From: JAEWWD01 sp964440115
GTDB lineage: Bacteria > Bacillota > Clostridia > Christensenellales > CAG-138
DNA: 64,000 nucleotides
Assembly (NCBI GenBank): GCA_964440115.1
Contig: CAYTPV010000007.1
Location: 62,001-126,000 of the forward strand
Direction: 5' to 3'
The position numbers and the translations under genes are program-made. Shown in pieces: positions 23,995 through 32,363 of the stretch (position 1 is the first letter of the stretch; each line of letters begins with the position of its first letter). The notes below the pieces were generated by a model. That model was not told the origin of the DNA and ran no database searches. It saw only the letters and a list, made by a program, of their open reading frames with translations.

Positions 23995-24712
23995 CGTGCT
24001 GACGCTGTTTCCCGATATGTTTCCGGGCGTGCTCGGTGCGAGCATGCTGGGCCGCGCTGCGCAAAACAGTCTCCTTACCGTTGCGGTGCACGATATACGC
24101 GAGTATTCCGATAACAAGCACCGCAAAGCCGACGATTATCCCTTCGGCGGCGGGGCTGGGCTGGTCATGATGGCGCAGCCCATATACGATTGCGTGGAGT
24201 CCGTGCTCAATGGAGAACCCGCGCGGCGCATACTGCTTTCGCCCCGCGGAAAGCTGCTGACTGTGGACTATGCAAGGGAACTTGCAAAAGAGCCGCGTCT
24301 GCTGTTGCTTTGTGGGCATTACGAAGGTGTGGACGAGCGTGTGATGGATATCATGGACGAAGAGGTATCCATTGGCGACTATGTGCTTACCGGCGGAGAA
24401 CTGCCGGCGATGGTTCTCATAGACTGCGTCAGCCGTTTTATTCCCGGCGTGCTGGGATGCGGCGATTCTGCAGAAGAAGAATCGTTTTCGCAGGGTCTGC
24501 TCGAATATCCGCAGTATACGCGCCCGGCGGAATATCGCGGGAAGCGTGTGCCGGAAATACTTCTCAATGGGCATCATGCAAACATTCAGGCGTGGAGAAA
24601 AGCGCAGTCCGTAATCAAAACGCAGCAGAACCGTCCTGAACTGCTGCGGGGCATAACGCTAAGCCGTGCGGAACGAAAGATGCTTGAAGAAATTCAGGCA
24701 GAGGAACCTTAA
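23984..24712 (+). CDS. trmD: tRNA (guanine-N1)-methyltransferase TrmD
   Basis: It methylates G37 of tRNAs with S-adenosylmethionine and prevents frameshifting. TTG 23984 gives MQIDVLTLFPDMF, the family start, and GAGGAGG lies 9 bases before it; the longer frame upstream runs through rimM. The 242-residue length fits. The SPOUT knot is visible in LLLCGHYEGVDERV and SIGDYVLTGGELPAM. Confidence 0.96.
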   Translation: MQIDVLTLFPDMFPGVLGASMLGRAAQNSLLTVAVHDIREYSDNKHRKADDYPFGGGAGLVMMAQPIYDCVESVLNGEPARRILLSPRGKLLTVDYARELAKEPRLLLLCGHYEGVDERVMDIMDEEVSIGDYVLTGGELPAMVLIDCVSRFIPGVLGCGDSAEEESFSQGLLEYPQYTRPAEYRGKRVPEILLNGHHANIQAWRKAQSVIKTQQNRPELLRGITLSRAERKMLEEIQAEEP

Positions 24713-24747
24713 TGGCGGGGATAGCTCCCCGCATTAGGATAAATCTA

Positions 24748-24776
24748 TTGCCAACCAATATGTGCTGTGTTATAAT
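24748..24776 (+). promoter_or_regulatory. Promoter of rplS
   Basis: TTGCCA (24748-24753), 17 bases, perfect TATAAT (24771-24776). It gives rplS its own start inside the trmD-rplS block. Confidence 0.75.
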
Positions 24777-24778
24777 GG

Positions 24779-24855
24779 CGAACGGACAACGGGCGGTCCT
24801 CTGTTCGTGAAAAAATACGGACACGAACGTCTATGAGGAAGGAGAACAAATACAA
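24779..24855 (+). promoter_or_regulatory. Structured leader of rplS (candidate L19 autoregulatory leader)
   Basis: GTTCGTG (24803-24809) can pair with CACGAAC (24822-24828) downstream, or its GTTCG part can pair with CGAAC (24779-24783) upstream, with GGAC/GTCC inside. The two pairings exclude each other. With a start near 24783 the second hairpin is favoured in the short transcript. Ribosomal protein leaders upstream of rplS are known in Firmicutes; I cannot confirm identity with that class by eye. Confidence 0.4.
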
Positions 24856-25215
24856 ATGTCTGATATCATCCGCGAACTAGAAAAAGAACAAATCAGAACG
24901 GATCTGCCTGCGCTTAAAATCGGCGACTCTGTGCGCGTATTCGTCAAGGTTGTTGAAGGCAACCGTGAGCGTCTGCAGAACTTCGAGGGCGTCGTTATCA
25001 AAATGCAGGGCGGCGCTGTCCGTAAGAGCTTTACTGTCCGCCGCGTATCCTACGGTGTAGGCGTGGAGAGGACGTTCCCCTACAACAGCCCCCGTATCGG
25101 CCGCATCGAGGTCGTGCGTCATGGTAAGGTTCGCCGCGCCAAGCTGTACTATCTGCGCGATCGCGTAGGTAAGGCTGCAAAGGTAGTCGAACGTATCACC
25201 GAGAAAAAGGACTGA
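24856..25215 (+). CDS. rplS: 50S ribosomal protein L19
   Basis: The 119-residue protein contains FEGVVIKMQGGAVRKSFTVR and a GVGVERTFP-type motif followed by the basic YLRDRVGKAAKV tail, all typical of L19, which bridges the 30S-50S interface. AGGAAGGAGAACAAATACAA precedes the ATG. It is followed by a terminator. Confidence 0.97.
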   Translation: MSDIIRELEKEQIRTDLPALKIGDSVRVFVKVVEGNRERLQNFEGVVIKMQGGAVRKSFTVRRVSYGVGVERTFPYNSPRIGRIEVVRHGKVRRAKLYYLRDRVGKAAKVVERITEKKD

Positions 25216-25231
25216 GAAACAGGCAAATGAG

Positions 25232-25283
25232 AAACCCGACTGCCACGCTGGCGCACAGCCAACCGGGCGGCGGGTTTTTTTAT
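25232..25283 (+). terminator. Terminator after rplS
   Basis: AAACCCG pairs with CGGGTTT at the base; an inner GCTG/CAGC hairpin and a GCC/GGC pair lie inside. A run of seven T follows. Confidence 0.8.
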
Positions 25284-25360
25284 ATCATACCTTTTTGGAA
25301 TTACGTCAGTAGCTGTGCGTTTGGCCATTTGGCCAGATTCGCCGCTATGAAGGAGCAAGT

Positions 25361-26230
25361 ATGCTGATCCAATGGTACCCCGGGCATATGGCGAAGGCCC
25401 GCCGCATGCTCATCGAAAATCTGAAACTGATAGATGTGGTTATAGAAATTGTGGATGCCCGTGCGCCGCGTTCCACCAGCAATCCCGATTTTGACGAGCT
25501 GTTTGCCAATAAGACGCGCATTGCGGTGCTCAACAAAAGCGATCTTGCCGATCCAGCGACGACCAAGCGCTGGGTGAATTATTATGCGCAGCAGGGGATT
25601 ACCGCAATTCCTTTCGTTTCTACGGGTAGCGATAAAAAATCAATCATTTCTATGATAGACCGTGCTGCATCCGCCCGTGTGGAAAGCATGCGCAAAAAAG
25701 GCGTGCAGAAAACGGTGCGGGTAATGGTCGTCGGCATTCCCAACGTGGGGAAATCGACATTCATCAACTGCATAGCCGGGGCTGTACGAGCGCAGGTGGG
25801 GGATAAGCCCGGCGTAACGCGCGGCAAGCAATGGGTAAAAATCACGCCTTATCTGGAACTCATGGATACGCCCGGCTTGCTCTGGCCCAAGCTTGACAAC
25901 GCGATCTATGCGCAGCGGCTCGCGTTTCTGGGGTCTGTCAAGGACGATATCATGGATGTGGAAGAGCTTGCGGCCCTTCTGCTGACAACGTTGCAGCAAA
26001 AATGCCCCGACGCACTGCAAAAACGATATAAAGCCATACTGCCGGATACACCAAAAGAGGAATTGCTTATCGCTTTGTGTAAAAGCCGTGGGTTCCTGCT
26101 TTCGGGCGGCGAGTCGGATACGGAAAGAGGCGCCCGCATCGCGCTCGATGAATTCCGTGCGGGGCGTATCGCACGCGTGACTCTGGACGATCCGAAAGAA
26201 ATGGAGAACGAACATGCCACGGATGCCTGA
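25361..26230 (+). CDS. rbgA: Ribosome biogenesis GTPase RbgA (YlqF)
   Basis: It is needed for late 50S assembly. The 289-residue protein is a circularly permuted GTPase: the G4 motif LNKSD (57-61) precedes the P-loop GIPNVGKST (125-133) and the G3 DTPG. WYPGHMAKA is the family N terminus. The C-terminal helical domain contacts 23S rRNA in homologues. GAAGGAGC precedes the start. Overlaps rnhB by 17 bases. Confidence 0.96.
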   Translation: MLIQWYPGHMAKARRMLIENLKLIDVVIEIVDARAPRSTSNPDFDELFANKTRIAVLNKSDLADPATTKRWVNYYAQQGITAIPFVSTGSDKKSIISMIDRAASARVESMRKKGVQKTVRVMVVGIPNVGKSTFINCIAGAVRAQVGDKPGVTRGKQWVKITPYLELMDTPGLLWPKLDNAIYAQRLAFLGSVKDDIMDVEELAALLLTTLQQKCPDALQKRYKAILPDTPKEELLIALCKSRGFLLSGGESDTERGARIALDEFRAGRIARVTLDDPKEMENEHATDA

Positions 26231-26855
26231 AGTGGAGCGGCTATACGCGCTCACGGAAATTGAACGCACGCTCTGGATACAACCGAATATTCTTCTGGCA
26301 GGCATGGACGAAGTGGGAAGAGGGCCGCTGGCTGGGCCGGTCGTGGCCGCGTGTGTGGTGCTGCCACAGACACCGCTGATTTCTTATGTCAACGACTCAA
26401 AAAAGTTGACGCCGCAGCGGCGGGAATACCTATACGAACAGATCAAAGAGCAGGCGCTGTGTTATTCATTCGGGTGGCTGGCGTCGGAAGTTATAGATGA
26501 AATGAACATCCTGCAGGCGACACGTCGTGCTTTTTGTATGGCATTTGAGGGCATAGGGCTGCCGGTGACGGATGTGCTGGTGGATGCAATCAAGGACCTT
26601 CCTATTAATGCGCGTCAGCATGCCTATATCCATGGGGACGCGATGAGTTATCTGATTGCAGCGGCGTCCATCATCGCGAAAGTGGAACGGGACAGATACA
26701 TGTGCGAACAGGATGCTGTATACCCCGAATACGGATTTGCCCGCCATAAGGGATACGGCACACCGGAGCATATTGAAGCGCTTAAAAAGTATGGCCCCTG
26801 CCCGCTGCACCGTCGCAGTTTCATAGGCGGCATATTGGGCGGCAGCAATGGATAA
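26214..26855 (+). CDS. rnhB: Ribonuclease HII
   Basis: It removes ribonucleotides from DNA. The 213-residue protein has the active-site block GMDEVGRGPLAGPVV (D32, E33), the YVNDSKKLTPQRRE segment, the third-strand acidic residue in DVLVDA and a C-terminal GYGTPEH motif. The start lies inside rbgA and its end overlaps yraN by 8 bases, so three genes are translationally linked. Confidence 0.96.
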   Translation: MPRMPEVERLYALTEIERTLWIQPNILLAGMDEVGRGPLAGPVVAACVVLPQTPLISYVNDSKKLTPQRREYLYEQIKEQALCYSFGWLASEVIDEMNILQATRRAFCMAFEGIGLPVTDVLVDAIKDLPINARQHAYIHGDAMSYLIAAASIIAKVERDRYMCEQDAVYPEYGFARHKGYGTPEHIEALKKYGPCPLHRRSFIGGILGGSNG

Positions 26856-27195
26856 TCGAGAAAAGGGAACCCGCGGCGAAGCACTGGCTCTTCAGTTTCT
26901 TGAGAATCTGGGGTATACTCTATTGTACAAAAATGCAAGATTCGGGCACGATGAAATCGACCTGATATTGCTTGACGGCGAAGTAACGGTGTTTGCGGAA
27001 GTAAAGGCGCGTTCCTCCAATGAGTTTGGCGCGGGGCGTGAAGCAGTGGACATACGTAAACAACAGCGCATGACACGCGCGGCACAGGCCTATTTAAAGG
27101 GGATGGATGTGCCTGCGCGTTTCGATGTCGTTGAGGTAGACTTGCGGACAAGAGAGGTTTCGCATATTATAAACGCTTTTATGGCGCAGATGTAA
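26848..27195 (+). CDS. yraN: UPF0102 family endonuclease-like protein YraN
   Basis: The 115-residue protein has the restriction-endonuclease-like core: G-x-x-GE (KGTRGEALA), an Asp in HDEIDLILLD, then FAEVKARS (E-x-K). Homologues sit next to rnhB in many Firmicutes. The fold suggests a nuclease, perhaps at recombination or replication intermediates, but the true substrate is not known. Confidence 0.92.
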   Translation: MDNREKGTRGEALALQFLENLGYTLLYKNARFGHDEIDLILLDGEVTVFAEVKARSSNEFGAGREAVDIRKQQRMTRAAQAYLKGMDVPARFDVVEVDLRTREVSHIINAFMAQM

Positions 27196-27283
27196 ATAAG
27201 TATTGGTCCGCTTTGCGGGCCTTGTATTTTGTGCTATGATCAGTTGGATGAGAAATCCGTTAATGGGAGATGCAAGGGGCAGC

Positions 27284-30200
27284 ATGCGTAGGATTTTTGC
27301 AGTATGTATCGCGGCGCTGTTTATATTGATGTTTATACCGGCAGCTGCGGCAACCAATGGGGGAGAGTTGCTGTATAACGGCGACTTCGCCGAAAAGACT
27401 CAGCTTGAAACTCTTCCGGCCGGTTGGTATTACGACGCCTGGATTCCTGAGAATTCAGAAGCATATACCGAGGAAGATACGGATGCAAGTGCATCCGTCG
27501 TATTGGAGAACTTTCAGGACAACGACGCGCGTATCTGCCAGCGTGTAGAGGTATCCCCGAATACCTGTTATAAAATTACATGCGATGTTTCTGCGCAGGG
27601 CATCTATGGCGATGCAGGGGCGACGATATCTGTACTGGACACATTCGCATCTTCCGAGCAGTATTTTGACACGGATGGGTATCAGCATGCCCAACTGATT
27701 GGCATAACCGGGCCAAATCAGACCGAACTGGTACTGGCGCTGCGTGTAGGCGGATATGGCGCGCTTGCGAGCGGACAAGCCAGCTTCAAGAATGTTTCCA
27801 TGACGGTCGAGGAAACCCGCCCTTCCGGTGCGTTATCCTTTGAAACAATTCAATACGATGGCGGAGGATCATCCGACACGGACAACACAACAGAAACGCC
27901 TAACTGGGCCATTCTGCTGCTTGTGGTTGCGCTTTCGGGCTTTGCGTTCGCCTATGCTTATCAAAAAGGCATACTTGGCAGTATTCAGCCTGACAACGCG
28001 CAAAGCGTAAGCAGAGCGCGCATAATTACGCTGATGTGCGGCGCGTTGGCAGTTCGGGCGATACTTTCCTTGCTGTTCGTTGGACATCCGACGGATATTG
28101 GGTGTTTTCTTGGCTGGTCGGACGCCATGGCACAATACGGCCCTACAGGGTTTTATACGCAAAGTTCGTTTGCCGATTATCCTCCAGGATATATGTACGT
28201 GCTTTGGGCATTGGGCTCGCTGCGGCGTCTGCTGGGGCTTGACTACGGCAATGCGTTTTACATATTCCTTATTAAACTGCCCGCCATTGCAGCGGATCTT
28301 GCAACTGCATATATCGTATACCGCATTGCTCTTAAAAAGGGAATTGGGGAGCGTAAAGCCCTGCTGTTGATGGGAGTAATGCTGTTCCACCCGGTATTCG
28401 CTTTTGTCGCAGGCGGTTGGGGACAAATCGACTCGCTGCTAGCGCTTGGCCTGTTCGGCGTGGTGTATTTGTTCGAAGAAGATAGGCGGATACTGGCGGG
28501 TGCACTTTACGGGTTGACCATATTGCTCAAGCCGCAGGCACTGATGGCAGGGCCGCTGTTTGCCGTTGCCTACTTGTGGGGCTGGAACAAAGATAATTGG
28601 AAAAAGCGCATTATTGACACAGTATTGGGCGTGCTGAGCGCAATCGCCGTCATACTGCTGCTCGCTCTGCCATTTGGAAAAGGGCAGGAGCCAGGCTGGC
28701 TGCTGGATAAATACTTCTCTACGGCGACTTCGTATCCGTACGCATCGGTTGAGGCGTTTAATCTTGCTTCGCTGTTTGGCGGCAACTGGAAGGCAATTCA
28801 GAGTGTTCCTTTGTTGTTTTCATTTGGTGTCTGGGGATATATCGGGATTGCTGTCAGCCTCCTTACTTCGATTGGTTTGTTTATCGTGGCAAGGAAAAAG
28901 AAACAGGAAGGTGCGCTTTATATTTCGTTGGCGTTCCTGATAGCGGCACTGTTTACGCTGGGGCCTTATATGCACGAGCGATACTTGTTCCCTGCGTTGT
29001 TCTCGCTTATGATTGCCGCTCTCCTGTATGACGATCGCAGACTGTATATTGCGTTTTTCTGGCTGTCCATAGCCCTTTTATTCAATACGCTTTGCGCGTT
29101 TGTTATTGTCGATCACCAGCAGGCGCGTGGCGCCACGTATGATGCGCTGACATTTTTAGGCTCACTGACTGCCGTGACAGGCTTTTGGTATTTTGCCTAT
29201 GCATGTGCAGATATCGCATTTCGCGGCAGAACCATATCGACACGTATTTCGAAAGTATCGCAGCAGACCCAACCGCATGTTTCCGGTAAGAGTGGCCGAA
29301 CTGAACTAAAATCGCCGCATGTACCTAAGATTGAGGAAAACCGCCGCCATACACTGTATTGCTGGGGCCTTACGCTGCTGTATGCCTGTTTTGCGCTGAC
29401 CAATCTTGGTTCGTTGATTGCGCCGCAGAAAGAGTATGTAAGCGCTGAACCGGGCCAGACCGTTAAGCTGCGTTTTGATAAGACAGAGCAGCTTTCCGAG
29501 TTCTGGATTTACGGCGGTATCGCTGAGGGCACGCTGCTCGTAGAAGGGCAGGATGGCGGGCAGGTCACTTACAATCAGGTTTTCGACGATATGTTCCGCT
29601 GGCACCGCGTGAAAGCGGAGATTACCGCCGACGAACTGACTCTGATGACCTATTCCGGTGAGCTGCGCATACGGGAAATGGCGTTCTTTGATACGAACGG
29701 CAACCTTTTGCCGGTACAGGCCGTCGACGCATCCGGCGCGACGATTGTGGATGAGCAGAATACCGTACCTGAACAGCCTTCTTATCTGAACGGCATGTAT
29801 TTTGACGAGTTGTACCACGCGCGCACCGCATACGAGCATTTGCATGGCATAGACCCATACGAAAATTCGCATCCGCCGCTTGGCAAGGTATTCATTATGC
29901 TCGGCGTTGCGATATTCGGAATGAACGCATTCGGCTGGCGCATCGTAGGCACATTGTTTGGCATTGGAATGGTGCCCATATTCTACGCTCTGTGCAGACG
30001 GCTGTTCAAAAAGCCTGAATACGCGCTGTTAGGTTCCGTGCTGTTTGCGTTTGATTTCATGCACTTTACGCAGACGCGGATAGCGACCATCGACGTGTAT
30101 GCCGTGTTCTTCATACTGCTGATGTTCTATTTCATGCATCAGTACATCAGCATGAACTTCTTTGACGACGGGCTTAAGAAAACGCTCAAACCGTTGGGGC

Positions 30201-31042
30201 TTGCCGGGCTGTTTTTCGGATTGGGCGCGGCTTCAAAATGGATTTGCATCTATGCGGGCGGAGGGCTTGCCGTACTGCTTTTCATTTCGCTCTTCAACCG
30301 ATACAAGGAATACAGGCAAGCGATGGCTTCGGGTGATTCTTCTCAAAGACAGCGCGTAAGGCGGTTCTGGAAGAAAACGATTGCGACGCTGCTGTGGTGC
30401 TGTTTATTCTATATTGCTATCCCGGTGGTGATCTACCTGCTTTCGTACATGCCATACTATCTGTGTGATAAGCACTATGGTCTGGCGGATGTGTGGAACT
30501 ATCAGAAATTCATGTGGAGCTACCATAGCGGACTCAAAGCAACGCATCCGTATTCTTCCACATGGTGGCAGTGGCCGTTCACCATTAAGCCTATGTGGTA
30601 TTACCTGAGCGACAGTACGCCCGCAGGGTATGTTTCTACGCTGACCGCATCAGGCAACCCTGCTGTATGGTGGGTATGCTCCATTGCGGCGGTTTGGCTT
30701 GCGATATCGCGGATTACGGATAAAGTAAAGAGTGAACCCGGCATTACGATGGTGTTCGTCGGCGTTTGCGCGAATTTGCTTCCGTGGGTACTCGTTACGC
30801 GCTGCACGTTTATATACCACTTCTTTGCGACGGTACCCTTTATCATACTGTGCGGCGTGTATTTGCTGCGCAATTATGAAGAAAGAAATCCGAACCGGTA
30901 TTGGGTGAAGTGGGTATGGATGGCCGTTTGCGTGGCGTTGTTCCTGCTGCTGTATCCCGGTGTGTCCGGGCTGCAGATTCCCATTTGGTACGGAAAGATA
31001 TTGCAGTGGCTGCCTGGCGGCAATCTATTGTACGGAGTGTAA
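27284..31042 (+). CDS. Giant bimodular GT-C glycosyltransferase with C-terminal protein O-mannosyltransferase (PMT, GT39) module
   Basis: About 1,252 residues. Order: signal peptide (1-23, ending PAAAA); a jelly-roll carbohydrate-binding-like domain (about 25-185, opening GELLYNGDFAE, CBM4/9-like); a first GT-C module with about ten membrane helices (about 205-660, acidic site near DIGCFLGWSDAM at 271, then DYPPGYMYVLW and GGWGQIDSLLALG); an exposed beta domain (about 700-825); a PMT module (about 835-1252) with FDE at 840-842, ENSHPPLGK, FDFMHFTQTRIATIDVY and the four-helix C terminus. PMTs move mannose from a polyprenyl-phosphate carrier to Ser/Thr of exported proteins. The first module may be another polyprenol-sugar transferase. 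The start is ambiguous (ATG 27236 or 27263 also open); 27284 gives a clean signal peptide after AAGGGGC. Confidence 0.85.
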   Translation: MRRIFAVCIAALFILMFIPAAAATNGGELLYNGDFAEKTQLETLPAGWYYDAWIPENSEAYTEEDTDASASVVLENFQDNDARICQRVEVSPNTCYKITCDVSAQGIYGDAGATISVLDTFASSEQYFDTDGYQHAQLIGITGPNQTELVLALRVGGYGALASGQASFKNVSMTVEETRPSGALSFETIQYDGGGSSDTDNTTETPNWAILLLVVALSGFAFAYAYQKGILGSIQPDNAQSVSRARIITLMCGALAVRAILSLLFVGHPTDIGCFLGWSDAMAQYGPTGFYTQSSFADYPPGYMYVLWALGSLRRLLGLDYGNAFYIFLIKLPAIAADLATAYIVYRIALKKGIGERKALLLMGVMLFHPVFAFVAGGWGQIDSLLALGLFGVVYLFEEDRRILAGALYGLTILLKPQALMAGPLFAVAYLWGWNKDNWKKRIIDTVLGVLSAIAVILLLALPFGKGQEPGWLLDKYFSTATSYPYASVEAFNLASLFGGNWKAIQSVPLLFSFGVWGYIGIAVSLLTSIGLFIVARKKKQEGALYISLAFLIAALFTLGPYMHERYLFPALFSLMIAALLYDDRRLYIAFFWLSIALLFNTLCAFVIVDHQQARGATYDALTFLGSLTAVTGFWYFAYACADIAFRGRTISTRISKVSQQTQPHVSGKSGRTELKSPHVPKIEENRRHTLYCWGLTLLYACFALTNLGSLIAPQKEYVSAEPGQTVKLRFDKTEQLSEFWIYGGIAEGTLLVEGQDGGQVTYNQVFDDMFRWHRVKAEITADELTLMTYSGELRIREMAFFDTNGNLLPVQAVDASGATIVDEQNTVPEQPSYLNGMYFDELYHARTAYEHLHGIDPYENSHPPLGKVFIMLGVAIFGMNAFGWRIVGTLFGIGMVPIFYALCRRLFKKPEYALLGSVLFAFDFMHFTQTRIATIDVYAVFFILLMFYFMHQYISMNFFDDGLKKTLKPLGLAGLFFGLGAASKWICIYAGGGLAVLLFISLFNRYKEYRQAMASGDSSQRQRVRRFWKKTIATLLWCCLFYIAIPVVIYLLSYMPYYLCDKHYGLADVWNYQKFMWSYHSGLKATHPYSSTWWQWPFTIKPMWYYLSDSTPAGYVSTLTASGNPAVWWVCSIAAVWLAISRITDKVKSEPGITMVFVGVCANLLPWVLVTRCTFIYHFFATVPFIILCGVYLLRNYEERNPNRYWVKWVWMAVCVALFLLLYPGVSGLQIPIWYGKILQWLPGGNLLYGV

Positions 31043-31045
31043 TGT

Positions 31046-31459
31046 ATGAATAAATACTGGGATATGTGTATCAAGTTCGTCAAATTCAACGTTGTTGGTA
31101 TACTCAATACTGCACTGGATCTTGGTGTATTCGCGTTGCTGACATGGGCGGGACTAGGAGAAGGCCTATCCAAAACGATATCCTATTCCTGCGGTGTGTT
31201 GAACAGTTATTTCTGGAACAGCCGTTGGACGTTTAAACAGGAGCATGAAAAATCCGCCAGAGAGTTTTGGCTGTTTGTACTCGTAAACTTAGTATCCTAC
31301 GGCGTTGCGCGCTTTGTATTGCAGGGAAGCCTCACATGGCTGCATATTGAGAATGCTAACATTCGCAATCTCATTGCGACCCCGGCTTCCGTCATTGTTA
31401 ACTTTATCGGGAACAGACTGTTTGTGTTTAAAAAGGCATCGAAAGCCAAATCCGAATAA
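31046..31459 (+). CDS. GtrA family membrane protein
   Basis: The 137-residue protein has four membrane helices and the GtrA pattern FVKFNVVGILNTALDLG at the start, NSYFWNSRWTF after helix 2, and FIGNRLFVFK at the end. GtrA proteins are thought to help flip or present undecaprenyl-phosphate sugars. It begins 3 bases after the giant glycosyltransferase, so it may supply that enzyme's lipid-linked donor; this is inference from position. Confidence 0.9.
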   Translation: MNKYWDMCIKFVKFNVVGILNTALDLGVFALLTWAGLGEGLSKTISYSCGVLNSYFWNSRWTFKQEHEKSAREFWLFVLVNLVSYGVARFVLQGSLTWLHIENANIRNLIATPASVIVNFIGNRLFVFKKASKAKSE

Positions 31460-31749
31460 ACGAGACACAAGAAGCTCTGGTGCATTGATTTTTCTTGTGT
31501 TATAACCGAATCATGGTTAAAATGACAGTATTGGCTACAGTTCGACAATGAAGCTGTGGTCTTAATAGAGTATACGCGCTTTTAAAGATAGTTTCTGCTC
31601 GAAATAGAACGATGGCCATGAACATTTGAGTTTACTAACCTATTCGAGTCCTTCAAGTTTTAATCGGATGCTTGTTTATAATGATTTCATAATATGGTTT
31701 TTGCCGATTTAATAATAACAAATGGAAGGCAACTGTATTAATGTATAGT
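31460..31749. other. A+T-rich intergenic region
   Basis: No gene seen. An inverted repeat ACACAAGAA/TTCTTGTGT (31465-31500) lies just after gtrA and may be a weak terminator without a U run. The rest is A+T-rich with no recognisable coding remnant and may be the scar of the lost 5' part of the next pseudogene. Confidence 0.5.
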
Positions 31750-31751
31750 AA

Positions 31752-32309
31752 AAAAGACAAGCGGGAGACTGGAGGAGCTTATCCGGTCGAAATCAGTGCA
31801 TTACATATTCGGATGAATTGCCTGATCCTTCAAGTTCTGATGCTCCTGTCAAGAAGAGCAGCTTGTGGGGCTTCATGGCCTCTCAGGAGTTTACGTCCAT
31901 ATCGCCGGATATGTTTAAGGAATTCTTACTGCCCTATCAGATCCCGATACTGGAACAATTCGGGCTTTCGGCTTACGGTTGCTGCGAGGATCTGACTAAA
32001 AAGATAGAACTGCTTAAGCAGATTAAGAACTTAAGACGCATTTCCGTTTCACCTTGGGCCAACATTCCTTCCTATGCTGAAACGATCGGTAAGAATTATG
32101 TGCTTTCCTGGCGTCCCAACCCGGCTGAAATGATCACAAGCATACTCGAAGAGGACAACATTAAGAAGACCGTCGAGAATGCCTGCGGGATATTCAGGCA
32201 AAACGGTAATATTGAGGATATTACGCTCAAAGATGTTAAAACGGTATACCACAAACCGCAAAATATGAAGAGATGGGTTGAAATCGTAAGAAGCGTAACA
32301 GAGGGATAA
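31752..32309 (+). pseudogene. Remnant of a uroporphyrinogen decarboxylase-like protein (C-terminal third only)
   Basis: The last stretch encodes LWGFMASQEFTSISPDMFKE, LPYQIPILEQFGL, YGCCEDL, RRISVSPWAN and VLSWRPNPAEM. These match the C-terminal end of URO-D-fold proteins of over 350 residues found in clostridial sugar or corrinoid methyltransferase clusters. The frame is closed by TAA at 31749-31751, upstream of an ITYSDELPDP segment that also fits the family, and no start with a ribosome binding site exists. Roughly the N-terminal two thirds are missing. It is most likely a decayed gene; expression of a short form from a TTG at 31818 cannot be ruled out. Confidence 0.75.
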
Positions 32310-32363
32310 TAGGGGACTGACAAATGAACGCCGCGGGGAAGGCGGCAGCGGGGGTATGGGCTT

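Noticed and set aside
23768..24577. Antisense frame opposite rimM/trmD
   Set aside because: Overlaps two certain genes and shows no recognisable protein features.
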